From Amaranthus tricolor (lineage: Eukaryota; Streptophyta; Magnoliopsida; Caryophyllales; Amaranthaceae): DNA of 64,000 nt. This document shows positions 37,773 to 49,744 of this stretch, in pieces. The stretch's first letter is position 1, and each line of letters opens with the position of its first letter. Location: positions 19,903,446-19,967,445 of the forward strand of contig NC_080051.1 in assembly GCF_026212465.1 (NCBI RefSeq). Reading direction: 5' to 3'. Below the pieces are notes generated by a model. The model saw only the letters and a list, made by a program, of their open reading frames with translations. It was not told the origin of the DNA and did not search any database. The translations under genes and the position numbers were made by a program.

Positions 37773-39560
37773 ACCTTAAAAAAAAAAAAAATAACACCAT
37801 GGGTTATTTTCAAACAAAAATAAACCCTATATTCAAGCACAAATAGTCAAGGCAGCAAAGAACACAAAACTGTGCAAATTACAGCAAATTTTAACTCTTA
37901 TCACCTGATTTCTACCAAAAAAATGAAACAAAGATTTATAATATCTAAATCCTTCTGTTTTCCAAAAACAACAGGTCTTCCAAGAACCCGATAAGAGTTA
38001 TAATAACCATAAAATACAGAATGTCTTAACACCTTTTAAATTTGTTTCAAAATGAGTTTTTAAAGGTCTTTCGATTCCTTTTATAGTTAGATTTTTATAT
38101 TAGAAAGACAAATTTAGGGATTTAGGTTGAAATCTAGATTACGGTTAATTTGATTTTAATTATATATTGAGCAAATTCAATTTTAAAATATTAGGTATTC
38201 AACAAATATGATTGGGTATCCAACCGGAAAAGTGACATGACTGAAAAAACAATAATTTATTTTACTACAGCCTGATCCGTCCAATATAAATACTAGTAAC
38301 AATTATATAACAAGTAACAACTGCATTATAATCTTCATTTAATACTAGTAACATTTATTATGAAGTTCAGTGAAGCCATATTAGAAAAGAAATAAAAATA
38401 GGATTTCCTCTAAATTTTGTTAGTATAATAGATATAAAAACTACTTGCTAATTTAATCCGATTATGAAATATTAGGTATTCAACAAATAAAATTTTATAT
38501 CAAACCCAAAAGTAATATGACTCGAAAATCAACCAACTAAAAATTTATTTTAATACAACCTAGCTCACCAAATGACCAAATATAAATAATTATAGACAAT
38601 ATGCACAAGGTAGTAATTAAGTTATAACAAAAATTATTAACACCAACAATAATAAAAATAAATAATTAAATTTAATTTGATCTAATCTGAATAACAAAAA
38701 TTATTAACACCAGAAATACCCAGATGCTGAGCTTCTTCTGACTTCTGAGCTTAGGTTAGGTAGTTTAGCTTAAACCAAATTAAGTTTGGGTATTTTTTCA
38801 TTCTTCTGTAAATTACAGGTCAATTGCTCAATAGGTCTCCCGATATTGATATTCATAGCCTCTAATACCGATACCGAACAATAATCAAAACCAATACAGC
38901 AATACTCCAGTACCCACAAAGATATTGATATTTTCTTCAAGAATTGAAAACAGAAATTGATCATTCCTTCAAGATATTGATATTTTCTTCAACAATCAAC
39001 ACAATAAAACCACAAAATACATTGAAATCACTACCAAATTAAAGAAAAATTAAAGAAAACCAAAGAAATGGAGTACCTGGAGTCTCGACTGAATTAAATA
39101 CAAAAAACCCTAAATCTAACCCTAAACGAACACATTGAACCCAGAAAATTAAATACAAAATCAAATCGAACAAAAAAAAAATGGAAGAAGACTAAATCAA
39201 ATCAAATCGAAAATGGAAGAACACAAAATCAAATCGAACAAAGATTTTAAACACAAAAAACAAAGATGAACAGATTTGATAGATATTAAACGAAAATCAA
39301 TGAACTAAACTTGAGGAGTAGAAATACCTAAAACTCTAGGGTGAAGATGAACAGATTTGAAGAAGAAAGCGCTAGGGAGAGAATGGAGGCGAGCCTGCGA
39401 GGAGCTGGAACAAGAAAATGAAACGAAAGAGAAAGAAAGAACGGAAGATGAAAATGAAGTAATGAACGGCGCGTGGTACTGGGGTCTGGGTATGGGATTG
39501 AATTAGGGTTAGCATGTTTTGGGCTTATCAACGGTTTAGATTAGATCCCTTGATCTAACG
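37773..39560 (-). other. Probable 5' leader of the hAT transposase with UTR introns
   Basis: On the minus strand a CT-rich leader-like segment (about 39540-39330) ends in a TTTTAG/GTATTT donor-like site, and a second donor-like ACTCCAG/GTACTCC lies near 39078. AAAG or TAAG just before the ATG at 37772 follows a long pyrimidine run and may be an acceptor. Spliced 5' leaders are known in the Ac family. Inference only. Confidence 0.4.
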
Positions 39561-40599
39561 GTTCATATTAGTTTTTTTTTTTTTTTTTTTTTTTTTTAAA
39601 TATATTAGAGTATGTTTAATCAATGGTTTAGATTAATTGATTTCAAAATGAAGGGTTATGATTTATCATGCCTTTTGCCAAGTTGACAATCCATGTATTG
39701 AGGTTGTGCACCAATGGGATAATCTTATGTGTTTTTTTTTTTTTTACAACTAAATTTTTTTTTAAAATATGAGTAATTCATTGATTTAATGGTTTCTAAA
39801 TAAACTTCTTAATTTTAATAAATAAACCTCTTTCTTTCTTATTTCTAAAATATATATATATACTTCTAATTATGTAACTATTATTTTATTTGCCAAAAAA
39901 AAACAATGTTATAATGTTATTGGTATTTATATAATTCTATATTGAAATTGAAAAGTCTATAAATTACACCCAAAAAGATACTCGTTAGAATAATTCACGA
40001 GTTGATTTATCAAATAGAAATAATTAACATGATATGATCAAATATATTAATTAATTATAATCGATTTATCAAGTTGAAAAATTAGACTTATGATCAAATA
40101 AATTTATTAACTTAAATCGAGTTGATTAGTTTTCGAAAACCTCATTTAAAATCAAACATATCAACGTAGATGGATTTACATGTTAACTTGTCATGATTGA
40201 CTTAGATAGGACGAAATAGAATGAAAAACCAATCAATTAACTTAGATCGCTGGCAGCTAGATTGATTAGATAGATTGATCACATTAGCTTAAAATAACAC
40301 ACCCATGGGCTAACAAGGGTCAAGTCGATCAATTAACATGTTATGATCTATTAATTAACTTAGACGGAGTTGATTAGTTGAATTTGATGTCATAAAACTC
40401 ATAACCTAACGACATCTATAAAACTTGATGTGAGGTTCCACCTTCTATATATCATTCCCATCATGGATAAACGCATGATCAATGACATTATGAGGCAACA
40501 CGATGCGATTTTTTACCAAATTGGAACAGAATAATTGGAACATAATTGAACTGAATTAAATCATGGTTTAAATGAATTGAACTGAACCGATATCAACCA
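39561..40599. other. Non-coding hAT interior
   Basis: AT-rich DNA with a long T-run at 39570-39597 and repeated TTAACTTAGA / GATTGATTAG-like stretches at 40010-40380. No gene. Confidence 0.5.
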
Positions 40600-41042
40600 A
40601 ATTAACCGGAATATCGGTTTAACTGAATTGAACCGAACCGATACCAACCAAAACTGAACTGAATCCCGGTTCAACTAAATTGAACTGAACCGATACCGAC
40701 CAAAACCGACCGATTGTGACCGACCGATTCTGACCCGCATATCGATTGTGACCGACCGATTACCGATTTTGACCGCCCGGTTATGATCTGTATACCGATT
40801 ACGACCTGCAAAAAACCGTTTTTGACCGACCGAATGTGACCTGTTTCCGGTAATGACCGGACCGATAAATACCGGACCCATACCGACCGACACCCGCCAA
40901 GGAAAAAAACCGGATTCGACCGGATACCGAATAAACCGACCGATACCGACCGGTACCGAAAGACTTATACGACCTGCTTTTGACCGACCGTTTTTTACCG
41001 AACCTGTTTTTGACCGACCTGTTTCCGACCTTTTAACCCGTT
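40600..41042. repeat. Right subterminal ACCGA repeats of the hAT element
   Basis: GAACCGATACC, GACCGACCGATT and CCGTTTTTGACCGACCG motifs repeat up to the terminal inverted repeat, mirroring the left end. The short ORFs at 40675-41089 are translations of this repeat. Confidence 0.75.
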
Positions 41043-41371
41043 TTTACAGCCCTACAAATTACTTGAAAACGAAAACCAAGATAAAATAAGCTCTAGACGA
41101 AAATTAAAATTTACGAAGAGGCAAACAATAAGTTGAACTCCAGAGGAGAGAAAGATCTTTATATGATGGTCAAAAGAAAACAAGCGGTTAGAGAGGTTTT
41201 AGTTGTGTGGAGTTTGTGTGGGATAACAACAAACATTCATGTCCAAGATAAAGAGATCTAAGTTAGATGAAACAAGTACCTTGAAAAAAAGACCTTAAGC
41301 TCCCTGACTACTACTTTTTTCTTGTGATTTCACTATTCCTCTTGGCAACCTTTTTGACTATATACTCTAAT

Positions 41372-41682
41372 GGCCCGTTTGGTTAGTGGTATTAAATGGT
41401 GGTAATGGGAATGATTTATAGTGTAAAATTCAATCAAAAGTTTCATGTCATTCCCATGGTAATGAAACTTTGATCACAAAAGAGTTTTTTTGTTTACAAA
41501 TTTCCATTACCACCTAATACCATCTCTCCCAATGGTAATGCATTGGAATGAATTTTATAAAGAAAATGAGATAATTGAAGTTGTACAAGCATTACCATCA
41601 AGGTAGCCAAGAGTTTTTTCAACCAAAATTACACTAGTTTTTCATTCCCATTACTCGTTTATTACCACCTACCAAACAGGCC
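41372..41682. mobile_element. MITE with GGCCCGTTTGGT termini
   Basis: The left end GGCCCGTTTGGTTAGTGGTA matches the reverse complement of the right end (GGCCTGTTTGGTAGGTGGTA) closely; the interior holds TGGTAATGGGAATGA on both arms. 311 bp, non-coding, in intron 4 of the lipoyl synthase pseudogene. Superfamily is uncertain (hAT or Harbinger-like). Confidence 0.75.
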
Positions 41683-41973
41683 GTTAAAAGGACTTTGTTT
41701 TCAAGATACCGTCACAGTACTAGTGAAGCTTATTGTAATAAATTCAAATAATGATGGAGGCCCAACCCAAGTAGCAGTCAAGCCAGCCTTATGTCTCACC
41801 TACAACAGAAGGAAGAAAGGGGACTAAGTTGGTTATTAACTACTCTAAGAGTTGAGGCTGGGCACACTGCTTACAATATAGACAAGCATTCAACCTCTAT
41901 TCTCTCTTCTTCTTTTGTATCTATTTTTCTGCAGTCTTATGTTATTTTCTACTGATCCCCATCCTCAATCATT

Positions 41974-42219
41974 ACACTTGTTTGGATTATAGGAAATGGA
42001 GAGGTAGGAAGGGAGGGGAACTGGAGGGCTTATTTTCCTTCATTTGGATAACAAATGAGGAAGCAAATTGCTTGGGAGTGAAATGGAGTGATGAATTCTT
42101 TTATATATTATTCTGACACAATTTTCTCCAACTATGGTGAGATTTGGAAGGCATTACTCTTCCCTCACATATCCTACCCTTCCCTTCTCTTTATTCTTTT
42201 ATTTGTCTAAACACACTCG
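41974..42219. mobile_element. MITE-like element with TTTGGATTAT / ATTTGTCTAAAC ends
   Basis: Purine-rich left arm (GGAAATGGAGAGGTAGGAAG) and pyrimidine-rich right arm (CCTACCCTTCCCTTCTCTTT) are loosely complementary over about 40 bases, 245 bp apart. Just upstream of exon 5 of the lipoyl synthase pseudogene. Confidence 0.6.
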
Positions 42220-43140
42220 AGAAATATTGGCTGATATATTTTATGTTGGAATTGGTATTTTAAGTTTCTTTGTCCAAGATACTTGTATAAATTTGTTGAT
42301 GTAGTGATTCGTCATTGACACAGGTATGAACAGAGCTTGTCCGTACTGAAGCATGCAAAAACTAGCAAGGAAGGAATGACTACTAAAACATCTATCATGT
42401 TAGGACTTGGGGAAACTGATGAAGAATTAAAAGAAGCCATGACTGATCTTCGGGCCATTGATGTTGATATTCTGACACTTGGACAGTATCTACAGGTGAA
42501 ATGCCTATACTTTTTCCATTATTTAATTGGATTTGTGTTTCAAATCAACTATAATTTCAAACCCCCTTGTTCGATATCCAGTCTTTTACTTTCTTTTTCT
42601 GCTTTGGGAGAGGAGAAAGAGGGCGGGGGTTCATGTAAAGGCATCGCATTTTGTTCATCCTAGACATTCATGCCATATCATCTGTTTTTCCTTTCAATCT
42701 AGAACTTATGTTGGTTTTACTCTTGCAACCGACACCACTGTATCTCACAGTGAAAGATTACGTCACGCCTGAAAAGTTTGCTTTCTGTGGAGAAGCTATA
42801 GGTTTCCGTTACGTTGCTAGTGGGCCTCTCGTAAGCACATTACCCTGCTTCATTCGAGTGATGTCCTTGTTTTAGTGGGCTGTTAATTTAAAAATTGCAG
42901 TGTTTAAGCTAGTTTTTTGAGCTTTTGAAACCATTTTTTTTTATTATTTGCTTAGTACTTTAGTTTTTTGGGGTCTTGTTATATGGGTATTATAAGTGCA
43001 GTATGTTAATCTCGACTTCCTTTTCGATGTTTTAGGTGCGTTCATCATACCGAGCTGGAGAGCTCTTTGTGCAGAGTATGGTGAAAGAATCAGGTAGAGC
43101 CAATTCGAGCTCGAACTTATATAGCTCACATGAAGTATAA

Positions 43141-44175
43141 AAAGTGGAATCAACCCATAAACAGTCAAATTTTGACATAAATGTCTTTTACAGCACTAGA
43201 CTCTCGGAGCAGAAAAATTATACTAACCCATATCTCGTTCAAAAGCCTCATTTATTTGTTTAGCATCGATTACTTTTAGTTTGTATTTTATTATTAATCT
43301 ACTTCAGGTTAATATATTGTCAGGTAGAATTTTGTTTGATTCATCTCACTATAAATTTTATTAATATTAATTTTATATAATTGTTAACCAAGTATAATTA
43401 CAGATATTAGAATTGAAATAATACATCAACAAATATACAAAAGTCAAATACAACAATTAATTAAAATAGGGGAGAATAATATTTATTTAAAGTAGTCATA
43501 CTGAATAGTGATACAACACTATAGTCTTGCAATACTTATTCCAGTTTTGTTTTGGTTGCTACAAAAGTGCTTTTCACAAAAACTAAGAAGTTAATATCTT
43601 TGTATTAGTTAGATCATTGTAATCCTTAAAGATAGATGTAAAAGTTAATAAAGTATGAATTAAAAAAGAAAAAAGAGTAGAGATAAAGTAGAGATTTATA
43701 TGGTTATTTTTTGTGAAAATTTGTTACCTAGAATTCAAATGAAAAATAAAGTCCACATTGAAATGCCTAAACTCTAAAACACTAGAATAATCGAGTGTCT
43801 ACTACTTATCATTTTTTAAAATGTGACTTTTTAGAGTAGAAGTTCGACCATGGGCATTTTTTGTTATTGGAAAAATTGATTCTAAAGGTATGAACTTTTT
43901 CGCTTCCGCTTTTAAGATTTAATCTTTGCTTTATCTTTTAAAATTTTCAACTTTAGCTATTAATGTCAATTCTTTGTATTTTTGATTTATAGAACACAAT
44001 AGAAATTTCATTTTGATTGAAATTAAAATTACATTGAATCATTATAAAAAAACAAAAATAAACTCGTTATAGAAACTTTAAGGAAAAACAATTTTCAAAA
44101 ATAAAAACACAAGAAAAAAAATTTAATAAAAGTGAGCAATTGGCATCATTCAGATTAAAAATAATAATGACGTGC
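43141..44175. other. Intergenic between lipoyl synthase pseudogene and peroxidase A
   Basis: AT-rich. From about 43815 it contains the 3' flank shared by peroxidase copies A, B and C (TTAGAGTAGA ... GACCATGG ... ATTCTAAAGGTA). Confidence 0.6.
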
Positions 44176-45503
44176 TTAGTAGCCCTTCTTGCATGTTCCA
44201 ACTCTATTCTTTCCTTCGGTTATAACTCCAATCAAACCCATTTTACGCATAGCTGGACCAATCTTAGCGAGGAATACTTTCTCATCTTCAGCTGCCCTAA
44301 CAACAATGGGTCTAGTCTCTGGATGATAAGCCAATTCTTGATCAACTTGAAGAAGACCTTCGCCTTCTAAAATTCTTTTGAAGAAACCATTGTCCATTTT
44401 GAATTCGCTTCCCTTAGTTTGGTCGAGGAAGTCTTGGTTGTTAGAATTGGCACCGCGAGGGCACTTCTTTTGAAGAGAGTAGAGCAACTTTGGGGACATG
44501 GCGGGGTCTGGCTTTCCACTGTTTTGAAAGTTGTATAGACGGTCTTCGAATTTGTCACAATGTGCAGTTCCAACAGTGTGACAACCTGTAATAATATAAA
44601 TACACACCAAAGTTTTCATGTTTAGACAAAGTTTATGCATGCATGTTAATGTTATATATCTAGAGAATAGTATGTTATTTACCTAAAAGGTAAACAAAAT
44701 CGGGGGTGTCTAATCCATAACTAGAAAACAATTGGATAGCAGCACTGACTGGGATTCTTGGACTAGGAAGTCCTTGTTCGGCATCAATTGCTAATGAAAC
44801 ATTACCGTCTTTTCTTCCGGTTTCTACGTTGTACCAATATGCTCCACCCTATAAATTAAGTTGAAAAGTAATATAAAGAAAACTATCATTTTTCAAATTT
44901 TCTAATTGTAAAAGACATTTAGAAAACCTTGAGACTTAACGAGAAGAACATATTGTGCTAAACTTATTTATTTATTTTTAAGACGTACCAAAAATGTAGC
45001 AGCTCTAGCCGCTAAGACAATAATGTCAGCACAAGAGACAACTCCTGGGCAATATTGATCAAGATAAACCTTAATCTCCTCAACAATATCATAACCTGCA
45101 ACGCTGAGATTTGGAGATGCAGTCTTCTCTGTTCCTTCACCTTCGATCATAATTGAAGCATCGCATCCCTATTCAAGTTGCAATCAACACAATATTTATC
45201 AAAATGTCCCATTTACTTAATTTGACATTACATACACTAATAATGATAATGAATATAAGGACTTACCCTAACAAAGCAGTCATGAAAATTCAAACGGATA
45301 AGATCAGCAACAGTGTCCGGATCTTGAAGGTAATACTTCTTAACAACGTGGAAAACAACGGCTTCAACATCGTATTTGCCACACTTTCCTTCGTAGTAAC
45401 CCACCTTGAACTTGTCACTACACTGACCATAACACTCCCCGACCAGGGTCATCAAAAGGAGCCCAAGGGCTAGACCTATTGTCGATGACTTTCCCCTTGC
45501 CAT
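44176..45503 (-). CDS. Class III secretory peroxidase, copy A, 4 exons
   Basis: Predicted 330-residue apoplastic heme peroxidase (H2O2-dependent oxidation of phenolics). Exons: 45503-45267, 45168-44989, 44848-44683, 44585-44176 (237, 180, 166, 410 bp), the classic class III gene structure with phases that fit. A signal peptide of about 26 residues ends ECYG, with a mature start QCSDKF. Distal Arg and His are in [15 protein letters not shown], with the distal Ca-binding residues; the proximal His is in [10 protein letters not shown] and the Asp in MDNGFF. All eight conserved disulfide cysteines are present, with two extra (QCS and GCHT, where GAHT is usual). Composition resembles the PRX44/57 type, but I cannot assign an orthologue. 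Nearly identical to copy D, introns included. Confidence 0.93.
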
Positions 45504-45584
45504 TTTTGCTCCTTTTAGGCTTTTAGCTAATATAATTAGTAATGTATTTTTTTGTTTTGTGAAGAGACTAATGAATACTTGGGG

Positions 45585-45592
45585 TATTTATA
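45585..45592 (-). promoter_or_regulatory. TATA box of peroxidase A
   Basis: TATAAATA on the minus strand, about 85 bases upstream of the ATG. The same motif and flanking CTATAAATACCCC context occur before copy C, and a close version before copy D. Confidence 0.7.
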
Positions 45593-45599
45593 GCTAACT

Positions 45600-46850
45600 C
45601 GGTTGACTTTTGTATGTTAGTCATGGCGCACACGTTCAAATGAATTCTGGTAAACCACTAATTGGTTTTATTTTCATATTGGATCAACTTGCATTGCTGA
45701 TCAAGAACAATAACTTGGTATGTATTGGTTTATTGGCTGCTTAATCTTTATGAATGATCAATCTTTGAAGAGTCATTTTTCTTTTTTCTTTTTTCTCTTT
45801 AAATCAACATTTATCAATGAATAAATGAATGGAAGTATTAGATTGAAAGGTCTTTTGGAAATATAAAATCGAAATCTATGCTTTTACTTTACCATAGTGT
45901 AGATTATATATGATTACTAATTAATTTACAATGTAGTAGTCCACAAATTTGGTTGGGACATTTTCCATATTCTTTGCATTATATTATGGTTTTAAAAATG
46001 GTTTTGGCCTTAACTAATACTTTGTCTTCAGTATAACTTTTTAATTTATATTAATTAAGTTTTTTGGTTTATTGATTCGGGATTAGAATATAGAAAATCT
46101 CTATAGACAAGGATAAAGAGAGAATTAATTTTTTATGTATGAGGTTAGAAAATCTCTTATTTTATATATAATTAAGTGTGATACATACATAAAAGTTTTG
46201 TCGATCATGTGTTTCGTTGCTCTTTAGATGCAAAATATAATCTGACAACAAAAGTAACATATTTCTTGTAATTTTTTAACACATGTAGAAGGGACAAATA
46301 TAAGATTATATGTGTTAGTAGTGTAGGTGCCATCAATAGAAATGAACTTGAACCTAAATCAACATTAGGTAACGTAGAAAAGAGAAAGCCTGTTTACTTA
46401 AGGAAAAAACAAATAACATACAAAAAAGACTGTATAAAAACAAAATTCAGCTAAAAAAAGAGACAAAATATATAATTATTATTGAAGGAGCAATAACAAG
46501 TTCTACCCGAACAACTATTAGAGTAGTCTCTTCAATTTCCACCTACTAGAAAAAATAACCAAATTATTGAAAGAAATCTTGTGGTTGCGTGAGGAGTTAA
46601 GCTATGAATAAAAACACTACAAAATTTCTTAGGAATCATTATTAAAAACATGAAATCGAATGAAGTAAATAGTTAAATAAATGTAAATACTAAACTTAAG
46701 CTATTTGAAAGTGTGCTTAGCATAAGTTGATCATATAGTTTTGTTCTTTGAACATGTCCTAGTGGAAGACATAATTTAATAAATTCAACGACAGTTAAAA
46801 GCAACCAATTGACAACTCTTAATTTTAGTGTTTTTTGGTATTTAATCAAT
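45600..46850. other. Intergenic upstream of peroxidase A
   Basis: AT-rich, no coding family. Parts resemble 50000-50880 upstream of copy B's flank, for example CCATCAACAGAAATGAACTTGA-like text near 46332 and 49981. Confidence 0.6.
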
Positions 46851-46859
46851 TTAATTTTT

Positions 46860-48040
46860 GTTTACATTGCTCTGAATATAAAGGAAATATACTACCATAT
46901 TTACAATATATCAATCCCTAAATTATCTCCTAAATGTTTTGATTTATGGAATGTACATAATTGAAGTATTCTGATTATTCTTTCCTTCACTCACCCTCAA
47001 GTTGGGTAGCAAGATCTCGAATACTCAACTTGCGTAGTATATTTTGAAATCGTTTTGATCCTACAGCTTTGGTTATGATATCAGCAAGTTGTTATTTAGA
47101 TTGAACAAATGGAATATGGATTATCTTTGCTTCATGTTTCTCCTTTATGAAATGTCGATCAACTTCAACATGTTTAGTCCTATAATGTTGCACTAGGTTC
47201 TCTGATATATTTATTGATGCTTTGTTATCACAGTTTAGTTCAGAACTGTTGTTCTGATGGAACTCAAGTTCTGTGAGTAGCCTTCTGATCCACAATACTT
47301 CAGAGATTTCCTACGTTATACCTCGTAATTTGGCCTCAACATCGGATAATGCAGCCACCTTCTATTTCTTGATTCTCCATGTTACTAGATTTCCTCTCAC
47401 TAGAGTAAAGTATTCTGATGTTGACTTTCTTCCATCCTCTATCTCCTGCTGCATTCATGTAGGCTAGTAAGCTTTGGCGTCCATTTTTTCAGAATACTAT
47501 TCCCCTTCCAGGCATGACTTTGAGGTACATTAGGATTCTAGTTATTACTTCCATATGGTGGGTTTGATGTTGATGCATAAATCTACTCACTATCCCCACT
47601 CCATATAATAGGAAATGTCCGGACGAGTATATGGGAGGTAGATTAGTTTCCCTACTAGCTTTTGGTATTTCTCATGGTTGGCTGCCTCCCTTTCTTCAAA
47701 AGTTTGTAGGCCATGGTTTACCACTATTAGTGTTTCTGCTGGTTTGCATTCCAACATCTCAGTCTTTGCTAGTAAGTCTAAAACATGTTTCTTCTAGCGT
47801 ATAAATATCCCCTTTGACCTAAGTACTTTGATTCCCAGAAAATACTTCAGTTTTTCGAGATCTTTCATCTCATCTACATAGATAATAAGGCATGTTATCA
47901 ATTCGCCTCTTCGCTTGAGAAATAGTGTATGATCGGAGTTACTTTTATAGTAGCTAAATATCTTCATTGCAAGTGTAAATCTGCCAAACCACGCTCGAGA
48001 GGATTGCTCTTAAGCCATAAAGGGCTTTTGTAACTTGCAC
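46860..48040 (-). pseudogene. Ty1/copia 3' remnant (RT/RNase H end, polypurine tract, LTR piece)
   Basis: The minus strand encodes an RNase H fragment (WIRRLLTELEFHQNN, ELNCDNKASINISENLVQHY, KHVEVDRHFIKEK), ending near 47092. Upstream decayed RT segments reach 48040. Below the coding end, CAACTTGAGGGTGAGTGAAG near 46987-47007 resembles a copia polypurine tract, with an LTR-like piece beyond. Stops and frame breaks throughout. A sister copy lies at 50920-52110. Confidence 0.8.
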
Positions 48041-48470
48041 CCTTAATTGTTTACATGTGATGTCAGCTAAATATTTATCTTTTGAATTGTGATTTGTTAG
48101 AGTAGATTTAGACCATGGACATTTGCTAAGTTTGCTTTATCATTTGTTATGGTAAAAATTAATTCTAAAGGTATAAATTTTGTCGCTTTGACTTTTAAAG
48201 TTTTAACTTTTGCATTATCTTTTAAAAGTTTAAACTTTATATCATTTTCTCTTTGAATGTTAGTTCTTTTGATATTAAGTTATAGAACAAAATAGAAATT
48301 TCATTTTGATTGAAATTAAAATTACATTGAATCATTATAGAAAAATAATAATGAACTTGTCCTCTAAACTTCAAGGACAAACATTTTAAAAGAAAAATAC
48401 AAAAAAAGGTAAAATTAATAGCAGTGAACAATTGGCATCATTCACAATAAAAAAAATAATAAAAATATTT

Positions 48471-49726
48471 TTAATAGGCCTTATTACATGTTCCAACTCT
48501 ATTCTTTCCTTCAGTTTTAACTCCAATGAAACCCATTTTGCGCATAGTAGGACCAATTTTAGCGAGGAATACCTTCTCATCTTCAGCTGTCCTAACAACA
48601 ATGGGTCTAGTCTCTGGATGAAAAGCCAATTCTTGATCAACTTGAATAAGACCTTCGCCTTCCAAAATTCTTTTGAAGAAACCATTGTCCATTTTGAATC
48701 GCTTCCCTTAGTTTGGTCAAGGAAGTCTTGGTTGTTAGAATTGGCACCGCGAGGGCATTTCTTTTGAAGAGAGTAGAGCAACTTGGGGGACATGGCCGGG
48801 TCTGGCTTTCCACTGTTTTGAAAGTTATATAAACGGTCTTCGAATTTATCAAAATGTGCAGTTCCAACAGTGTGGCAACCTGTTATATAAATACACATGT
48901 ATCAAAGTTTTCATGTTTTGACAAGGATTATGCATGCATGTTAATGATATATACATCTAGAGAATGAAATAGTACTTACCTAAAAGATAAACAAAATCAG
49001 GGGTGTCCAATCCATAACTGGCAAACAATTGGATAGCAGTACTGACGGGAATTCTTGGACTTGGGAGCCCTTTTTCGGCATCAATTGCTAGTGAAACATT
49101 ACCGTCTTTTCTTCCGGTTTCTACGTTGTACCAATATGTTCCACCCTATGAATTAAGTTGAAAATTATATGAAGAAAACAATTACAAGAGCATTGTGCTA
49201 AACTTATTTATTTATTCTTAACACGTACCAAAAATGTAGCAGCTCTAGCCGCTAAGACAATAATGTCAGCACAAGAGACAACTCCTGGGCAATATTGATC
49301 AACATAAACCTTGATCTCCTCAACAATACCATAACCAGCAAAGCTGAGATTTGGAGATGCAGTCTTCTCTGTCCCTTCACCTTCGATCATAATTGAAGCA
49401 TCACATCCCTATTCAGGTTACAATCATTAATTCCCATTTTGTATGACTTAATTTCATGTACTAATGAGGTATAAAATATAAGAGCTTACCCTAACAAAGC
49501 AGTCATGGAAATTCAAACAGTTGAGATTAGCAACGATATCAGGATCTTGAAGGTAATACTTCTTAACAACGTAGAAAACAACGACTTCAACATCGTATTT
49601 TCCACATTTACCTTCGTAGTAACCCACCTTAAATTTGTCACTGCACTGACCATAGCACTTCCCGATCAGGGTCATCAAAAGAAGCCCAAGGGCTAGACCT
49701 ACGGTCGATGACTTTCCCCTTGCTAA
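48471..49726 (-). pseudogene. Class III peroxidase pseudogene, copy B
   Basis: Same four-exon layout as copies A, C and D: 49726-49490, 49408-49229, 49145-48980, 48879-48471. Lesions seen: the start codon position reads TTA and the 5' leader homology stops right there, so there is no ATG and none of the TATA-bearing promoter; the catalytic distal Arg codon is TGT, Cys (49517-49519), with Ile before it changed to Asn; the disulfide Cys after the proximal His (AHC) is Phe (48851-48853); a one-base deletion near 48699 shifts the frame in exon 4 (exon is 409 bp rather than 410). Any single change could be tolerated or an error, but together they indicate a dead gene. Confidence 0.9.
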
Positions 49727-49744
49727 GTTAGTCTCTTTCACCAA

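Larger units (their letters stand above)
34692..41054 (-). mobile_element. hAT DNA transposon, 6,363 bp, apparently complete
   Basis: The ends are TAGGGCTGTAAA (34692-34703) and TTTACAGCCCTA (41043-41054), a perfect 12-bp terminal inverted repeat. The flanks carry a perfect 8-bp target duplication CAAATTAC (34684-34691 and 41055-41062), the hAT signature. Both subterminal regions (about 34716-35060 and 40600-41040) are dense in ACCGA / TTTTGACCG repeats, as expected for transposase binding sites. A transposase gene lies inside on the minus strand. It sits in intron 4 of the lipoyl synthase pseudogene. Confidence 0.95.
31213..43140 (+). pseudogene. LIP1P: Plastidial-type lipoyl synthase (LIP1P) pseudogene, 7 exons
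   Basis: The family is a radical-SAM enzyme that inserts two sulfurs into octanoyl groups of plastid pyruvate dehydrogenase E2. Exons by splice signal and phase: 31213-31524, 31617-31779, 33709-33799, 33902-34059, 42324-42495, about 42729-42830, 43036-43140. Recognisable: [16 protein letters not shown], the auxiliary-cluster cysteines in [50 protein letters not shown]. Lesions: the third Cys of the radical-SAM CX3CX2C motif is Tyr (31698-31700); a one-base deletion near 31761 shifts the frame before a VASWG segment; in-frame TAG at 33956-33958; exon 6 is preceded by GCAA where a GCAG acceptor is expected; about three codons are missing in exon 6 after EKFAF. Intron 4 is 8.26 kb because of a hAT insertion. 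Very probably non-functional. Confidence 0.92.

Noticed and set aside
49727..49744. N-terminal extension giving peroxidase B a start
   Set aside because: The upstream frame opens with TTG, not ATG, and lacks homology to the other copies.
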